NCBI RefSeq assembly: GCF_035920365.1
Contig: NZ_CP109150.1
Span: 6,076,001-6,140,000 of the forward strand
DNA length: 64,000 bases
Origin: Micromonospora sp. NBC_01740
GTDB taxonomy: Bacteria; Actinomycetota; Actinomycetes; Mycobacteriales; Micromonosporaceae
Direction of reading: 5' to 3'
The number at the start of each line of letters is the position of its first letter. Positions within the stretch are counted from its first letter, which is position 1. Shown here one piece after another: positions 16,592-25,637 of this stretch. The notes under the pieces are model-generated. The model was not told where the DNA came from. It did no database searches and saw only the letters and a program-made list of their open reading frames with translations. Position numbers and translations under genes: made by a program.

Positions 16592-19531
16592 TCACCGACT
16601 GCTCCCGGAGCGGCTGTCGGGCCGCAGCAGCTCGTCCACGCTGTCGCGCAGCGTCCTGCGGTTCGCGTGCCCGGTCTTGAGCAGCAGGCTGGCGACGTGC
16701 TTCTCGACCGTACGTGGCGAGAGGTGCAGCAGCGAGGCCAGATCCTGGTTGTCGTGGCCCTTCGCGAGCAGCACGAGCACCTCGTGCTCGCGGACGGTCA
16801 CCCCGACGGCGCGCAGCCGGGCCGGGATGCGGTCGTGACCGGAGCGCCGCTGCCCGAGCGACGCGCCGGCCTGACGGAGCAGGCCCCGGCAGGCCCCGGC
16901 GATCACCGGCGCGTCGACGTTGTGGAAGTGGTCCTCCGCCGCCCTCAGCCAGGCGACGGGCTCGCCCCACCCGTCGGCGAGCGCGGCCTCGGCGACCAGA
17001 CGCAACCCCAGGTGGTACGACATGCGGTACGGCGCCGCGGCCTCCAGGGCCAACGCGACCTCCGTGGCGGCCCGCTCGCGCTGCCCCGCGCGCCCGTACA
17101 CCACCGCCTTCGCCAGGTGCAGGAACTGCCGGTTCCAGCGCAGGGTCGCGCCCGGGGCCAGCGCCACCGCCTCCATGCCGGTGCGGTCCAGCGACCCGGC
17201 CAGCGCGTCGAGCAGCGGTCGCAGTCCGAAGCGGCCCGTCATGTAGTAGGTGTTCGGGTGGCCGTCCTCCCACGCGCGGGCCAGGTCGAGGGCCCGGATC
17301 GCCGCCGGCCGGTCCTCCTCCAGCAGTGCGCAGACGGCCTCGCAGAAGCCGTAGGCGAGGGGAACGTGCCCGGACTCTCCCCCACCGACCGCCCGGAACT
17401 CCTCCAGCCGCTGCTCCATCAGTCGCCGTCGTCCCCGGTGGGCGGCGGAGGCGGCGGCCGTCACCAGCGCGAACTGCTGGTCGTCGATGTTGCGCAGCCG
17501 GGCGGTCGCCGCGGCGCACCGGGCGGCGAGCTCGTCCCCCGTCGGGTAGTCGCCCTGCATCACGGCCCGGATCGCGTACACGCCCTCGATGCTCTGCCCG
17601 ATCATGATGGCGCCGGACAGCTGCGCGGCCTGCTCCGCCTGGCGCAGCAGGGTCTGCTCGCCGGTGCGCATGCTCTGGTTGACCCCGAGCCGGAACAGCG
17701 CGTTGATGCGCCACAGGGGCAGGCGGTGTTCCTCGGCCATCGCCAGCATCCTGGTCAGGTAGGACTCCGCCTCGTCGAAGCTCCGGCTCCGGGCGATCAT
17801 GGCCAGGAGTTGCAGCGCCTGGCACGCCGTCTCCGCCATCGGCACCCGTTCGGCCACCGCCAGGGCCTGGAGCACGAGCTGCTCGGCCTGCGTGGTCCGG
17901 CCGCAGCCGTCACCGTCGCCGAAGATCAGGTGCGCCTCGACCACGTCCACCCGGGCCGCCGGCCCCGGCGGCGGGTTGCTGCCGAGGACCGCCCGGGCGA
18001 TGCGCACCTGGGACGCGCCGTCGGCCCACCGCCCGGTCGTGACCGCGACCCAGGCGAGCCGGGTCCGGATGCTGACGTGCTGCTCGACGCCGAGGGTCAC
18101 GGCGTTCACCCAGGTCGCGTCGTCGACCAGGGCGAACGCCCGGTTCGCGTGGCCGGCTTCGGCCAGGGCGTTGAGCAGCGACTCGAGAATGCCGGCGCGC
18201 GCCTCGGGGTCGGGCGGGGCGGACATCAGCTGGTACGCGCGGTCGAGCAGGGTGACGGCCGACGTGGTGGCGCCGTCGCCGAGTGCCCGCCGGCCCGCCT
18301 CCGCGAACAACAGGCCCGCGGCGTGGTTGTCCCCGGCGGTCTGCCTGAGTTCGGCCGCGAGCTGGCACCAGTGTCCGGGCAGCCCGGCGTACGCCGACTC
18401 CAGCGCGTCGGCGGCGCGTTTGGCCAGCGCGGACCGTTCGGCGGGGGTGAGCGTGGCCAGGATCGCGTCGGCGGTCAGCGCGTGGCGGAAGGAGTACCAG
18501 TCGGGCGTCGACCGGTCGGGCATGACGACCTCGACGTCCACGCCGGAGCGCAGATGGCTCAGCATGGCCCGCTCCTCGAGACCGGTCGCCGCCCGCAGCG
18601 CGGCCACGGGGAAGCGCCGGCCCAGCACCGCGGCGGTGTGCAGCAGTGTCCGCGCCTGCGGATCGAGGCCGGCCAGCCGGCGGGTCACGCTGAGCGTGAC
18701 GGTGTTCGGCAACGCGATGGCGGGGTCGTCGGTGAACCGCCAGCCGTCGCCGTCGCGGACCAGTGCGCGCGCGCCGATCATGCTGTTCAGCAGTTCCTCG
18801 GCGACGAACGGGTTGCCCTCGCTGTCGCGTACCAGCCGGTCGGTCAGCTCGGCGGGCAGGGCGTCGGTGTTGAGGCAGGCGGCGGCGAGCTCGTGGACCT
18901 CCTGGTCGGACAGGGGGTGGAGTTCGACGACGGCCGCGGAGCGACGCACAGCCGCGGCCCAGGCCAGCTCGGTCGCGGGGCCGCTGCCCGGCCGCATGGT
19001 GGCCACCATCAGGATGGGCAGGTCGGCGAGGTTGTCGACCAGGTACTCCACGACGGCGTGGGTCTCGGCGTCGGCGTCGTGGATGTCCTCGAGGATGAGG
19101 ACGCAGCCCCGGCCCCCGGCCACGGCGGTGACGAGCCGCAGGACCGCCTCGGCCAGTTCGACGATCGAGGCCACCCGTTCCGGCACCGCGGGGTCCCGCC
19201 ACTCGGGGACGAGTCGGGCGAGGGCCGGGCGGTAGGGCGCCAGCTCGGTGTTGTCCGGCAGCCGGCCCGTGCGCGACAGCGCGAAGATCGCCTCGGTCAG
19301 CGGGCGGAACGGGACGATGGGGCCGGTGGAGCTGCTACGGCCCCGTAGCAGCTCCATACCGGCCTCCGCCGCCGCGTGCGCGCAGTGTTCCGCGAGCCGG
19401 GTCTTGCCGATCCCCGCCTCGCCGATCAGGAAGATCGTGCCGCCGGACGAGGACCGCGTGGCCGTCAGTCGAGCGTTGACGGCGCGGATTTCGGCATCAC
19501 GTCCGATCACCACCGGCGAGGAGAAGCGCAT
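16592..19531 (-). CDS. LAL-family LuxR regulator (large ATP-binding transcriptional activator)
   Basis: This 979-residue protein has an N-terminal AAA/STAND ATPase with Walker A GEAGIGKT (residues 37-44) and Walker B VLILEDIHD near 142. A long TPR-like helical middle follows (about 350-880), then a C-terminal LuxR HTH (about 905-970, VTVREHEVLVLLAKGHDNQDLASLL ending with a recognition helix RTVEKHVASLLLKTG). LAL proteins activate natural-product or catabolic genes in response to a ligand. It is immediately downstream of, and on the same strand as, the LanM unit, so it may control that unit or the NRPS cluster. ATG 19531 is preceded only by a weak ribosome site. Confidence 0.9.
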   Translation of the reverse strand: MRFSSPVVIGRDAEIRAVNARLTATRSSSGGTIFLIGEAGIGKTRLAEHCAHAAAEAGMELLRGRSSSTGPIVPFRPLTEAIFALSRTGRLPDNTELAPYRPALARLVPEWRDPAVPERVASIVELAEAVLRLVTAVAGGRGCVLILEDIHDADAETHAVVEYLVDNLADLPILMVATMRPGSGPATELAWAAAVRRSAAVVELHPLSDQEVHELAAACLNTDALPAELTDRLVRDSEGNPFVAEELLNSMIGARALVRDGDGWRFTDDPAIALPNTVTLSVTRRLAGLDPQARTLLHTAAVLGRRFPVAALRAATGLEERAMLSHLRSGVDVEVVMPDRSTPDWYSFRHALTADAILATLTPAERSALAKRAADALESAYAGLPGHWCQLAAELRQTAGDNHAAGLLFAEAGRRALGDGATTSAVTLLDRAYQLMSAPPDPEARAGILESLLNALAEAGHANRAFALVDDATWVNAVTLGVEQHVSIRTRLAWVAVTTGRWADGASQVRIARAVLGSNPPPGPAARVDVVEAHLIFGDGDGCGRTTQAEQLVLQALAVAERVPMAETACQALQLLAMIARSRSFDEAESYLTRMLAMAEEHRLPLWRINALFRLGVNQSMRTGEQTLLRQAEQAAQLSGAIMIGQSIEGVYAIRAVMQGDYPTGDELAARCAAATARLRNIDDQQFALVTAAASAAHRGRRRLMEQRLEEFRAVGGGESGHVPLAYGFCEAVCALLEEDRPAAIRALDLARAWEDGHPNTYYMTGRFGLRPLLDALAGSLDRTGMEAVALAPGATLRWNRQFLHLAKAVVYGRAGQRERAATEVALALEAAAPYRMSYHLGLRLVAEAALADGWGEPVAWLRAAEDHFHNVDAPVIAGACRGLLRQAGASLGQRRSGHDRIPARLRAVGVTVREHEVLVLLAKGHDNQDLASLLHLSPRTVEKHVASLLLKTGHANRRTLRDSVDELLRPDSRSGSSR

Positions 19532-19629
19532 GCCCGCAGGCTAACGTGAGCGGCACCCGCGTTACCGCGTCGAACACGGGCGCCCGCTGTCGATGAAACG
19601 ACACGGGAAGGTGCCGCTCCCGGTCGGAC

Positions 19630-19836
19630 TCACTCCGACGAGTGACCACCAGTGCCACCGGTGTCGATGATGGCCGCGATGGCGGGCGCGGCGATCATCA
19701 GGCCGGTCAGGATGCCCGACCGCCTCCCGACGTGCCACAGGAAGCTGAACTTGATGTCGCCCGCCGGGTGAGTGTCGGCCGGCTCGGGTTCCTCGGCCGC
19801 CCCCGCCGGTCGAGGAACAGTCAGGTCGTTCCGCAT
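19630..19836 (-). CDS. 68-residue peptide directly after lanM, candidate Cys-free precursor
   Basis: ATG 19836 follows the lanM stop by nine bases. Its ribosome site, AGGGGGAAG, overlaps that stop, so translation is coupled. The N-terminal part is acidic (AAEEPEPADTHPAGD), resembling a leader. The middle reads IKFSFLWHVGRRSG, followed by a hydrophobic stretch ILTGLMIAAPAIAAII and the polar tail DTGGTGGHSSE. There is no cysteine, so lanthionine rings cannot form within it; dehydration of Thr and Ser in the tail remains possible. Alternatives are a small membrane peptide or immunity factor for a lanthipeptide whose precursor lies elsewhere. No other Cys-containing small ORF with a good start was found beside lanM. 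Confidence 0.65.
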   Translation of the reverse strand: MRNDLTVPRPAGAAEEPEPADTHPAGDIKFSFLWHVGRRSGILTGLMIAAPAIAAIIDTGGTGGHSSE

Positions 19837-19845
19837 ATCTTCCCC

Positions 19846-22800
19846 CTATCTGGTTCTCGACACCGCGTCGGATGTCGTCGGCTCGGCATGCAGCAGCAGT
19901 GCCGAGGGCACTCGATCGGCGAAGCCGATACGGAGCAGTCCGTGGCCGATCCCGGCCAGGCCGTCCAGCAGGCCGGGGACGCTCACGCCGCCGGCGGCAC
20001 CGCATCTCGGGCCGGCCTGGTCCAGCGCGGCGACCAGTTGTCCGGCCTGGTCGGAGCGGACGCTGGCGGCGGCCCGGCGACCGCGCGCGGCGGCGACCGA
20101 CAGCATCTCCTGCCTGCCCAGCTCCCCGTGGCAGAGGCTGTGGTCGTCGACCAGCCCCGATCTCGACACGGCGGTCGCCGCGCGGTCCACGAAGGCGGCC
20201 AGCGCCGGGTCTGCCAGCAGCCGGCCCTGGTCGGCGATGGCGACCGCGATTCCGGGCACGCCGTGGCACCACGAGTGCGCCGACGGGTCCGGGACCGGGC
20301 CGGTGGCGGCACGGGCCAGCATCGCGCTGCCGGCCTCGGCGTACCGCTCGTCGCCCTCCGCCTGCGCGAACCGCAGCAGGGCCCAGCCGATCCCGGCCGT
20401 ACCGGTGGCGAAGCCGGGCTGCGCGGGCAGCGTGGGGACTGCCGCCAGCAGCCGCTTGGCGCAGTCGCGGGCCGTCTCAGCGGCGAGCGGCAGGCCGGTC
20501 AGCTCGTTGACGGCGAGCATCGCGGCGAGGCAGCCGGCCAGCCCGTCGAGCACGCCCGGGTTGGGGTCCGTCGCGGCGGCGATCGCCGCGAGGCGTACCG
20601 CCGGTTCGACGGAGTCGCCGAGCGCGTCGTCCCGGAGCAGGTCGGCGAGCCGGGCCGCCGCGTAGGCGATCCCCCCGAGGCCGGTGAACCCGCCGCTGCC
20701 GACCGTGTCCGCCAGGTGCGGCCGGGCCTGCATCGCGGTGAGCAGCACGGGAAGTTGGCGCACCGCCCTGCGGGCGGCCTCGGCGTAGCGGTCGACGTCC
20801 GTCAGCCGGGCCAGTTCGGCCAGGAAGAGGGCGGTGCCCGGGTATCCGTTTCCCAGCCCCGCGCCCAGCGGCATGATCGTGCTGTGCCCGCCGTCCACCG
20901 GTTCGAGGCCGAGCCAGTTGGCGAACACGCCGTCGTCGTAGGCGTCCGAGATGATCTTGTCGGCGATGCCGCAGGCGACCGTGAGCAGCCTGCCCGGGTC
21001 CGGTGCCGTGGCCTCCCACCGGACGGGGACCGGCTCCGCGCACTCGTGGCGTGCCCCGCCGAGCCGGCCGGCGAGCGCGGCCCGGACGATCCACTCCTGG
21101 TCGCGTTGGTCGACCGCGCCCATGGCGGCGATCCTGCGCAGCGCGGTCGTCAGCACCGGCTCGTCGAGCACGTCGACGAATCCGACGCCGTCGCCCCCGG
21201 CCAGGTCGCGGTCGTCCGGGCGGCAGGTGAACAGGGGGACGTCGCCGTCCCAGAGCTGTTCGATCTCGCGGGACACCAGTCGGTTGCGTACCGGGTCGTC
21301 CACCGAGGCCGCCCAGAGCAGGTCGAAGATCTGGTCTCGGTCGAGCGCGTCGCGCAGCACGTCGGGATGGGTGGACTCGCTCAGCAGCACGGTGTAGGTC
21401 CGCGTCGACCGGGCGATGACCCGCAGCTCGTCGGCGGTGAACCGCCGGAGCAGGCCGTCCGGGCCGGTCAGGTCGCCGGCCCGCCGGGCGATGGCGCGGT
21501 ACCCGGCGCGGAAGCCGGCGAGCAGCTCGCCCGTGTACCCGGCGGCGTCGGCCGGGACGCCGTCCAGCGTCGGGCGGTTCTCGGCCGCCCGCACGGGCGC
21601 GGCACCACGTACCAGGTGCATCGTGTCGGTGCCGGCAGCGGCCCACTCGACGACCTCCCGGAGCTGCTGCGCGCCGGGGTCGCCGCCCAGGCCGGAGATG
21701 TCCAGCAGGCCGCGTTCGCCGATGAGCGGCTGCGGCAGCAGGGCGGTGCGGTACACCGACGTCCGCAGCGCCCGGGCGGCGGGATCGGGCGCGGCGGTCG
21801 GCACGGGCAGGTCGGGGTGCAGCAGCGTCTCGACATCGACGAGGACGGGCTGGTCGGCGCAGGCGATCAGGTTCTCGTGGTGGATGTCCGTCATGCCCAG
21901 CAGGTACAGCAGCGCGAGCAGCACCCCCTGCCGGCGGTAGAACGCGCCCACCTGGGCGGCGTCGGAGCAGGCGGCACGATCGACGACCTCGATCCACCCG
22001 TAGCCACCGCGGGCGAGCACGGTCAACCTGCGCAGCTCCAGCTCCGGCAGCAACCCGTTGAGCCAGTCCAGGACCTCGTTGAAGTGCACGTGGACGGCGA
22101 CCGAGCGCGGCCGGTAGACCACCCGGGCGCCGGAGGCGAAGCGCAGGAGCGCCACCGCCCGCCCGTGCCCGTGCGAGTCTCCCGCCACGTCGGCTCCGAC
22201 CAGCGGGCCCGGATCGTGGCCGTCGAACAACCGCCGGAGGATCTCCGCCCGGTCCGCGACGAACCGGTCGAGCAGCTCGGCCGCCGCCTCGACGGCGTGC
22301 CGACAGGCGGTCGCCAGGATCCGCGCCAGCACGGGATAGTCCGTCATCACCCGCGTCAGCCGCTCGCGCTGGGCGAGGTCGGCCACGAAGGCGGCGAACC
22401 GGTGCTCGGGCGTGGGACCCGCCAGCCGGCCGGCGGCGCGGGCGACGTTGAGTTCCAGGACGAAGGTACGCGACGCCATCGAGACCAGCCGGGCGCGGAG
22501 CGCGTCGGCGAACCCGGCGTACACGGCGGCGAGGTCCACCACCGCGGGCGTACCGGGAGCCCGTACCCGCTGCCGCAGGTCGGCGCAGGCGGCCGCGACG
22601 AACGGCGCCAGCACGCCGGCGAACGCGTCGGACCACGGGGTGCCCGGGGTCGGCTGGGAGGCGCCGTCGGGGGCGAGGCCGAGCGCCCGCTCGGTGTACT
22701 CGGCCCAGCCCGGCGCCGCCGACCCGGCCGCCAGCGCCGCCGGCGGTCGGTCGAGGAGAGCCAGGAACTGCCCCTCGGTGATCCTCAGGGCCGCCAGGCG

Positions 22801-23007
22801 GTGCGCGAACTGCCCCGTCGTCCCCAGCTCGTACGCCGAACGCCAGTCCTGCAACCGCCGCACGGCGTGCTCGGACCCGGGGCCGGCGACGACGGACCCG
22901 CCGTCGTCGGCTGCCCGTACCCGTTCGGCCAGCGTGAGGCCGGGCGCCCACCAGGCGTCGCCCGCACCGCCCACCGCCGCCGCAATTCGCGTCCCCGATC
23001 TCTCCAC
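19846..23007 (-). CDS. lanM: Class II lanthipeptide synthetase LanM
   Basis: This 1053-residue bifunctional enzyme has an N-terminal dehydratase domain (DUF4135, about residues 110-500) with the lipid-kinase-like core near residue 374 (GMTDIHHENLIA, then LVDVETLLHP). The C-terminal LanC-like cyclase (about 640-1040) has zinc ligands in SWCHGVPG near 912 and SLCHGELG near 957. It phosphorylates and eliminates Ser/Thr of a precursor and adds Cys to the dehydro residues. All key motifs are present, so it looks functional. The start is GTG 23007 without a clear ribosome site; an inverted repeat lies 35 bases upstream. The gene after it encodes a peptide without Cys, which is the odd point. Confidence 0.92.
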   Translation of the reverse strand: MERSGTRIAAAVGGAGDAWWAPGLTLAERVRAADDGGSVVAGPGSEHAVRRLQDWRSAYELGTTGQFAHRLAALRITEGQFLALLDRPPAALAAGSAAPGWAEYTERALGLAPDGASQPTPGTPWSDAFAGVLAPFVAAACADLRQRVRAPGTPAVVDLAAVYAGFADALRARLVSMASRTFVLELNVARAAGRLAGPTPEHRFAAFVADLAQRERLTRVMTDYPVLARILATACRHAVEAAAELLDRFVADRAEILRRLFDGHDPGPLVGADVAGDSHGHGRAVALLRFASGARVVYRPRSVAVHVHFNEVLDWLNGLLPELELRRLTVLARGGYGWIEVVDRAACSDAAQVGAFYRRQGVLLALLYLLGMTDIHHENLIACADQPVLVDVETLLHPDLPVPTAAPDPAARALRTSVYRTALLPQPLIGERGLLDISGLGGDPGAQQLREVVEWAAAGTDTMHLVRGAAPVRAAENRPTLDGVPADAAGYTGELLAGFRAGYRAIARRAGDLTGPDGLLRRFTADELRVIARSTRTYTVLLSESTHPDVLRDALDRDQIFDLLWAASVDDPVRNRLVSREIEQLWDGDVPLFTCRPDDRDLAGGDGVGFVDVLDEPVLTTALRRIAAMGAVDQRDQEWIVRAALAGRLGGARHECAEPVPVRWEATAPDPGRLLTVACGIADKIISDAYDDGVFANWLGLEPVDGGHSTIMPLGAGLGNGYPGTALFLAELARLTDVDRYAEAARRAVRQLPVLLTAMQARPHLADTVGSGGFTGLGGIAYAAARLADLLRDDALGDSVEPAVRLAAIAAATDPNPGVLDGLAGCLAAMLAVNELTGLPLAAETARDCAKRLLAAVPTLPAQPGFATGTAGIGWALLRFAQAEGDERYAEAGSAMLARAATGPVPDPSAHSWCHGVPGIAVAIADQGRLLADPALAAFVDRAATAVSRSGLVDDHSLCHGELGRQEMLSVAAARGRRAAASVRSDQAGQLVAALDQAGPRCGAAGGVSVPGLLDGLAGIGHGLLRIGFADRVPSALLLHAEPTTSDAVSRTR

Positions 23008-23041
23008 GCCGATATCGTGCCGGCGGCCCGCAGGGGGTCAC

Positions 23042-23060
23042 ATGGGTAACCGGTACCCAT
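23042..23060 (-). promoter_or_regulatory. Inverted repeat upstream of lanM, possible operator
   Basis: ATGGGTA-ACCGG-TACCCAT is a perfect 7-bp inverted repeat with a 5-base spacer, 35 bases before the lanM start. It lies in the 259-base gap between the carbamoyltransferase gene and lanM, which otherwise shows no gene. A regulator binding here would overlap the promoter region. Confidence 0.5.
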
Positions 23061-23266
23061 ATTTCGGCGGCGCCGACGCACCGCCGGTGACCTGGGACGA
23101 TCCACCACGCGGCACCCTCGGCCATGCCGCCGACGGTCCAGCCGCGCCGCACCCGGCTGTCCAGGTGGCCCACCAGCACCCCGTCCCGAGGGCGACCGGC
23201 TCGCCGGGGCTCCCGCCGCCGTCGTCGGGGGCCGTGGTGCGGGTCGGGCGGGTGCCGCGGCCGGGC

Positions 23267-24193
23267 TCACCCGGCGCACCACTCCAACGCGGCCTGGGCG
23301 CTGGACATCTTGTGCCTCGCCTGAGCGAAGGCGATGCTGCGGGGACCGTCCAGCACGCCGGCGGTGACCTCCTCGCCCCGGTGCGCCGGCAGGTCGTGCA
23401 TGAACACCGCCTCCGGGCTCGCCGCCAGCAGCGCCCCGTCGACCCGGAACGGCGCGAAGACGCGCCGCCAGTCCGGGTCCGGCTTGGTGGTGCCGGTGGT
23501 CTGCCAGCGGGTGGTGTAGACGACGTCGACCTCCGGCAGGTCCGCCATGTGGTGCGCCTCGGCGACCGCCGAACCGGTCCGCGCGGCGGCCGCCCGGGCG
23601 GCGGCGAGGACGTCCGGGTCCAGCCCGTACCCGGGCGGCGTGCGCAGGTGCAGCCGCGTTCCGGTGAACCGGCTGAGGGCCAGCGCGAGCGCGGCGGCGG
23701 TGTTGTTGCCCTCCCCCACGTAGAGCACCCGCAGCCCGTCGACCCGGCCGAACCGCTCGGTCATGGTGCTCAGGTCGGCCAGCGCCTGCGTGGGGTGCTC
23801 CTCGGCGCTCATCGCGTTGATCACCCCCATCCGGTCCTGCCCGGCGAACGCCCGCAGCTCGGCGACCGGGTCGGCGGTCCGGGCGACGAACAGGTCGACC
23901 ATCTCGGACAGCACCCGGGTGGTGTCCTCGACCGTCTCGCCGGTGTTCAGTTGCAGGTCCCCGGGGCCGTAGCTGATCAGCTGGGAGCCGAGCCGCAGGG
24001 CTCCGCTGGAGAAGGCGGTACGGGTCCGGGTCGAGGTGCGGCGGAAGTAGACAGCGGTGACCAGTCCGCGCAACTGGTCGGCAGGCCCGACCCGACCGGC
24101 GGCGTGGTCGGCGCTGCGGGCCACGAGGTGCCGCAGGTCGGCGTCGCTGAGGTCCTTGATGGACAGCAGGTGACGGCGGGGACGACGGTCCAT
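23267..24193 (-). CDS. Ornithine-carbamoyltransferase-family enzyme, probably for a diamino acid precursor
   Basis: In this 308-residue protein the carbamoyl-phosphate site STRTRTAF lies near residues 53-60 and HPTQALAD near 133. The amino-acid-binding loop reads FMHDLPAHRGEEV near 262, where typical OTCs have HCLP; the Cys is replaced by Asp. That suggests a substrate other than ornithine. In viomycin biosynthesis an OTC relative (VioL) carbamoylates 2,3-diaminopropionate. Here the cluster makes both Dap (SbnA/B) and Dab (EctB-like), so ureidoalanine or ureidobutyrine formation is a reasonable inference. GGAGG precedes ATG 24193. It is the last biosynthetic gene of the leftward NRPS operon, 38 bases after the aminotransferase gene. 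Confidence 0.82.
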   Translation of the reverse strand: MDRRPRRHLLSIKDLSDADLRHLVARSADHAAGRVGPADQLRGLVTAVYFRRTSTRTRTAFSSGALRLGSQLISYGPGDLQLNTGETVEDTTRVLSEMVDLFVARTADPVAELRAFAGQDRMGVINAMSAEEHPTQALADLSTMTERFGRVDGLRVLYVGEGNNTAAALALALSRFTGTRLHLRTPPGYGLDPDVLAAARAAAARTGSAVAEAHHMADLPEVDVVYTTRWQTTGTTKPDPDWRRVFAPFRVDGALLAASPEAVFMHDLPAHRGEEVTAGVLDGPRSIAFAQARHKMSSAQAALEWCAG

Positions 24194-24231
24194 CGGGATC
24201 CTCCAGGAACGGTCGCGGTGGCGGGCGGCGG

Positions 24232-25527
24232 TCAGCTGGCCCGGATGGCCCGGTGCAGGACGGCGAGGCCCCGCTCCAGCCGGGCGAGGTCGATGGTGAG
24301 CGGCGGCATCACCTTGATCACCTCGTCGTCGCGCCCGCAGAGTTCGACGATCAGCCCGGTCTCGAAGCAGCGCCGCTGGATCCGGTCGGCCCGCTCCGCG
24401 CCGCCAGCCGCCCGCAGGTCGACGCCGAGGACCATGCCCAGGCCCCGTACGGCGAGCGCCGGTTCGCTGTCGCGCAGGTCGGCGCCGAAGCGCTCCAGTC
24501 GCCGGGCGCCGACCGCGGCGGTGGTCCGGAATCCGTCCTGGCCCCAGAGTTCGCAGGCGGCGGCGCCGGCGACGAAGGCGAGCTGGTTGCCCCGGAAGGT
24601 GCCCGTGTGTTCCCCCGGCGACCAGACGTCGAGTTCCGGCCGGAACAGCACCAGCGACAGCGGCAGCCCGTACCCGCCGATCGCCTTGGAGACAGTGATG
24701 ATGTCCGGCACCACGCCGGCGTGTTCGAAGCAGAAGAACGTGCCGGTCCGTCCGCAGCCGGACTGGATCTCGTCGAAGATGAGCAGGACGCCGTACCGGG
24801 TGGTCAGGTCGCGCAGCCGGCGCAGCCAGTCGGCCGAGGCCGGGTACACCCCGCCCTCCATCTGCAACGGTTCGACGATCACCGCGGCCGGGAGGTCCAG
24901 CCCCGACGACGGGTCGGACAGCATCCGCTCCAGGTAGCCGATCGAGTCGAACGGCCCCGCCGGACCGTCCTCGTACGGCACGAACGTCACGTCCGCCGTG
25001 CCCACCTGACCGGCGGCGCGGGCCCGGCGGCCACCGCTGACCGCAAGCGACCCGCGGGACATGCCGTGGTACGCCCCGCTGAAGGAGACCACGCCACGGC
25101 GTCCCGTGGCCCGGCGGGCCACCTTCAGCGCCGCCTCCACCGCGTCGGTGCCGGTCGGCCCGCAGAACTGCACCTTGTGGTCCAGCCCTCGCGGGGCCAG
25201 CACCTGCTCGCGGAGCCGGCTCAGGAAGGTCCGCTTCGCCACGGTGTACATGTCCAGGCCGTGCATCACGCCGTCCCTGGCGAGGTACTCCGTGATGCGA
25301 CGCTTCAGGTGGGGATGGTTGTGGCCGTAGTTCAGGGTGCCGGCGCCGCAGAAGAAGTCGGTGAACATCCGACCGTCCTCGGCGTAGAGCTCGGCGCCCC
25401 GGGCCCGGTCGAACACCACCGGAAACTTACGGCAGTAGTAACGCACCTCCGACTCCATCGCCTCGAAGAGGGAGAAGTCGTAGGCCGCCTTGTGCGGCGG
25501 TACCGTCTCGTCCACCAGCATGGTCAT
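24232..25527 (-). CDS. Diaminobutyrate-2-oxoglutarate aminotransferase (EctB-like class III)
   Basis: In this 431-residue PLP enzyme the PLP-phosphate region GTDAVEAALKVAR lies near 110, SGAYHGMSRGSLAVSG near 135, the metal/PLP Asp motif IFDEIQSGCGRTG near 235 and the Schiff-base Lys in VSKAIGGYGLPLS near 266. EctB-type enzymes transfer an amino group to aspartate semialdehyde, giving L-2,4-diaminobutyrate. Dab would then be an NRPS substrate or the acceptor for the neighbouring carbamoyltransferase. I used ATG 25527 (MTMLVDETVPP), with GAGGAG somewhat far upstream; the ATG six bases later is also possible. No ectoine synthase is present, which argues for a secondary-metabolite role. Confidence 0.85.
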   Translation of the reverse strand: MTMLVDETVPPHKAAYDFSLFEAMESEVRYYCRKFPVVFDRARGAELYAEDGRMFTDFFCGAGTLNYGHNHPHLKRRITEYLARDGVMHGLDMYTVAKRTFLSRLREQVLAPRGLDHKVQFCGPTGTDAVEAALKVARRATGRRGVVSFSGAYHGMSRGSLAVSGGRRARAAGQVGTADVTFVPYEDGPAGPFDSIGYLERMLSDPSSGLDLPAAVIVEPLQMEGGVYPASADWLRRLRDLTTRYGVLLIFDEIQSGCGRTGTFFCFEHAGVVPDIITVSKAIGGYGLPLSLVLFRPELDVWSPGEHTGTFRGNQLAFVAGAAACELWGQDGFRTTAAVGARRLERFGADLRDSEPALAVRGLGMVLGVDLRAAGGAERADRIQRRCFETGLIVELCGRDDEVIKVMPPLTIDLARLERGLAVLHRAIRAS

Positions 25528-25637
25528 CGGTCCGGGGTCTCCTCGGTCATAGTCGTCTCGTCGTCGAAACAGGTCGGTCGGGTGCGTGCTCCCCGACCGG
25601 CGGGCGGTGCCGGGGCCCGGCGGGGCCCCGGAGCACG

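Noticed and set aside
23042..23250. Rightward ORF starting MGNRYPYFGGADAPP opposite the lanM promoter, as a lanthipeptide precursor
   Set aside because: There is no Cys, the frame runs on antisense into the carbamoyltransferase gene, and its ATG is part of the inverted repeat. The promoter-gap explanation is simpler.
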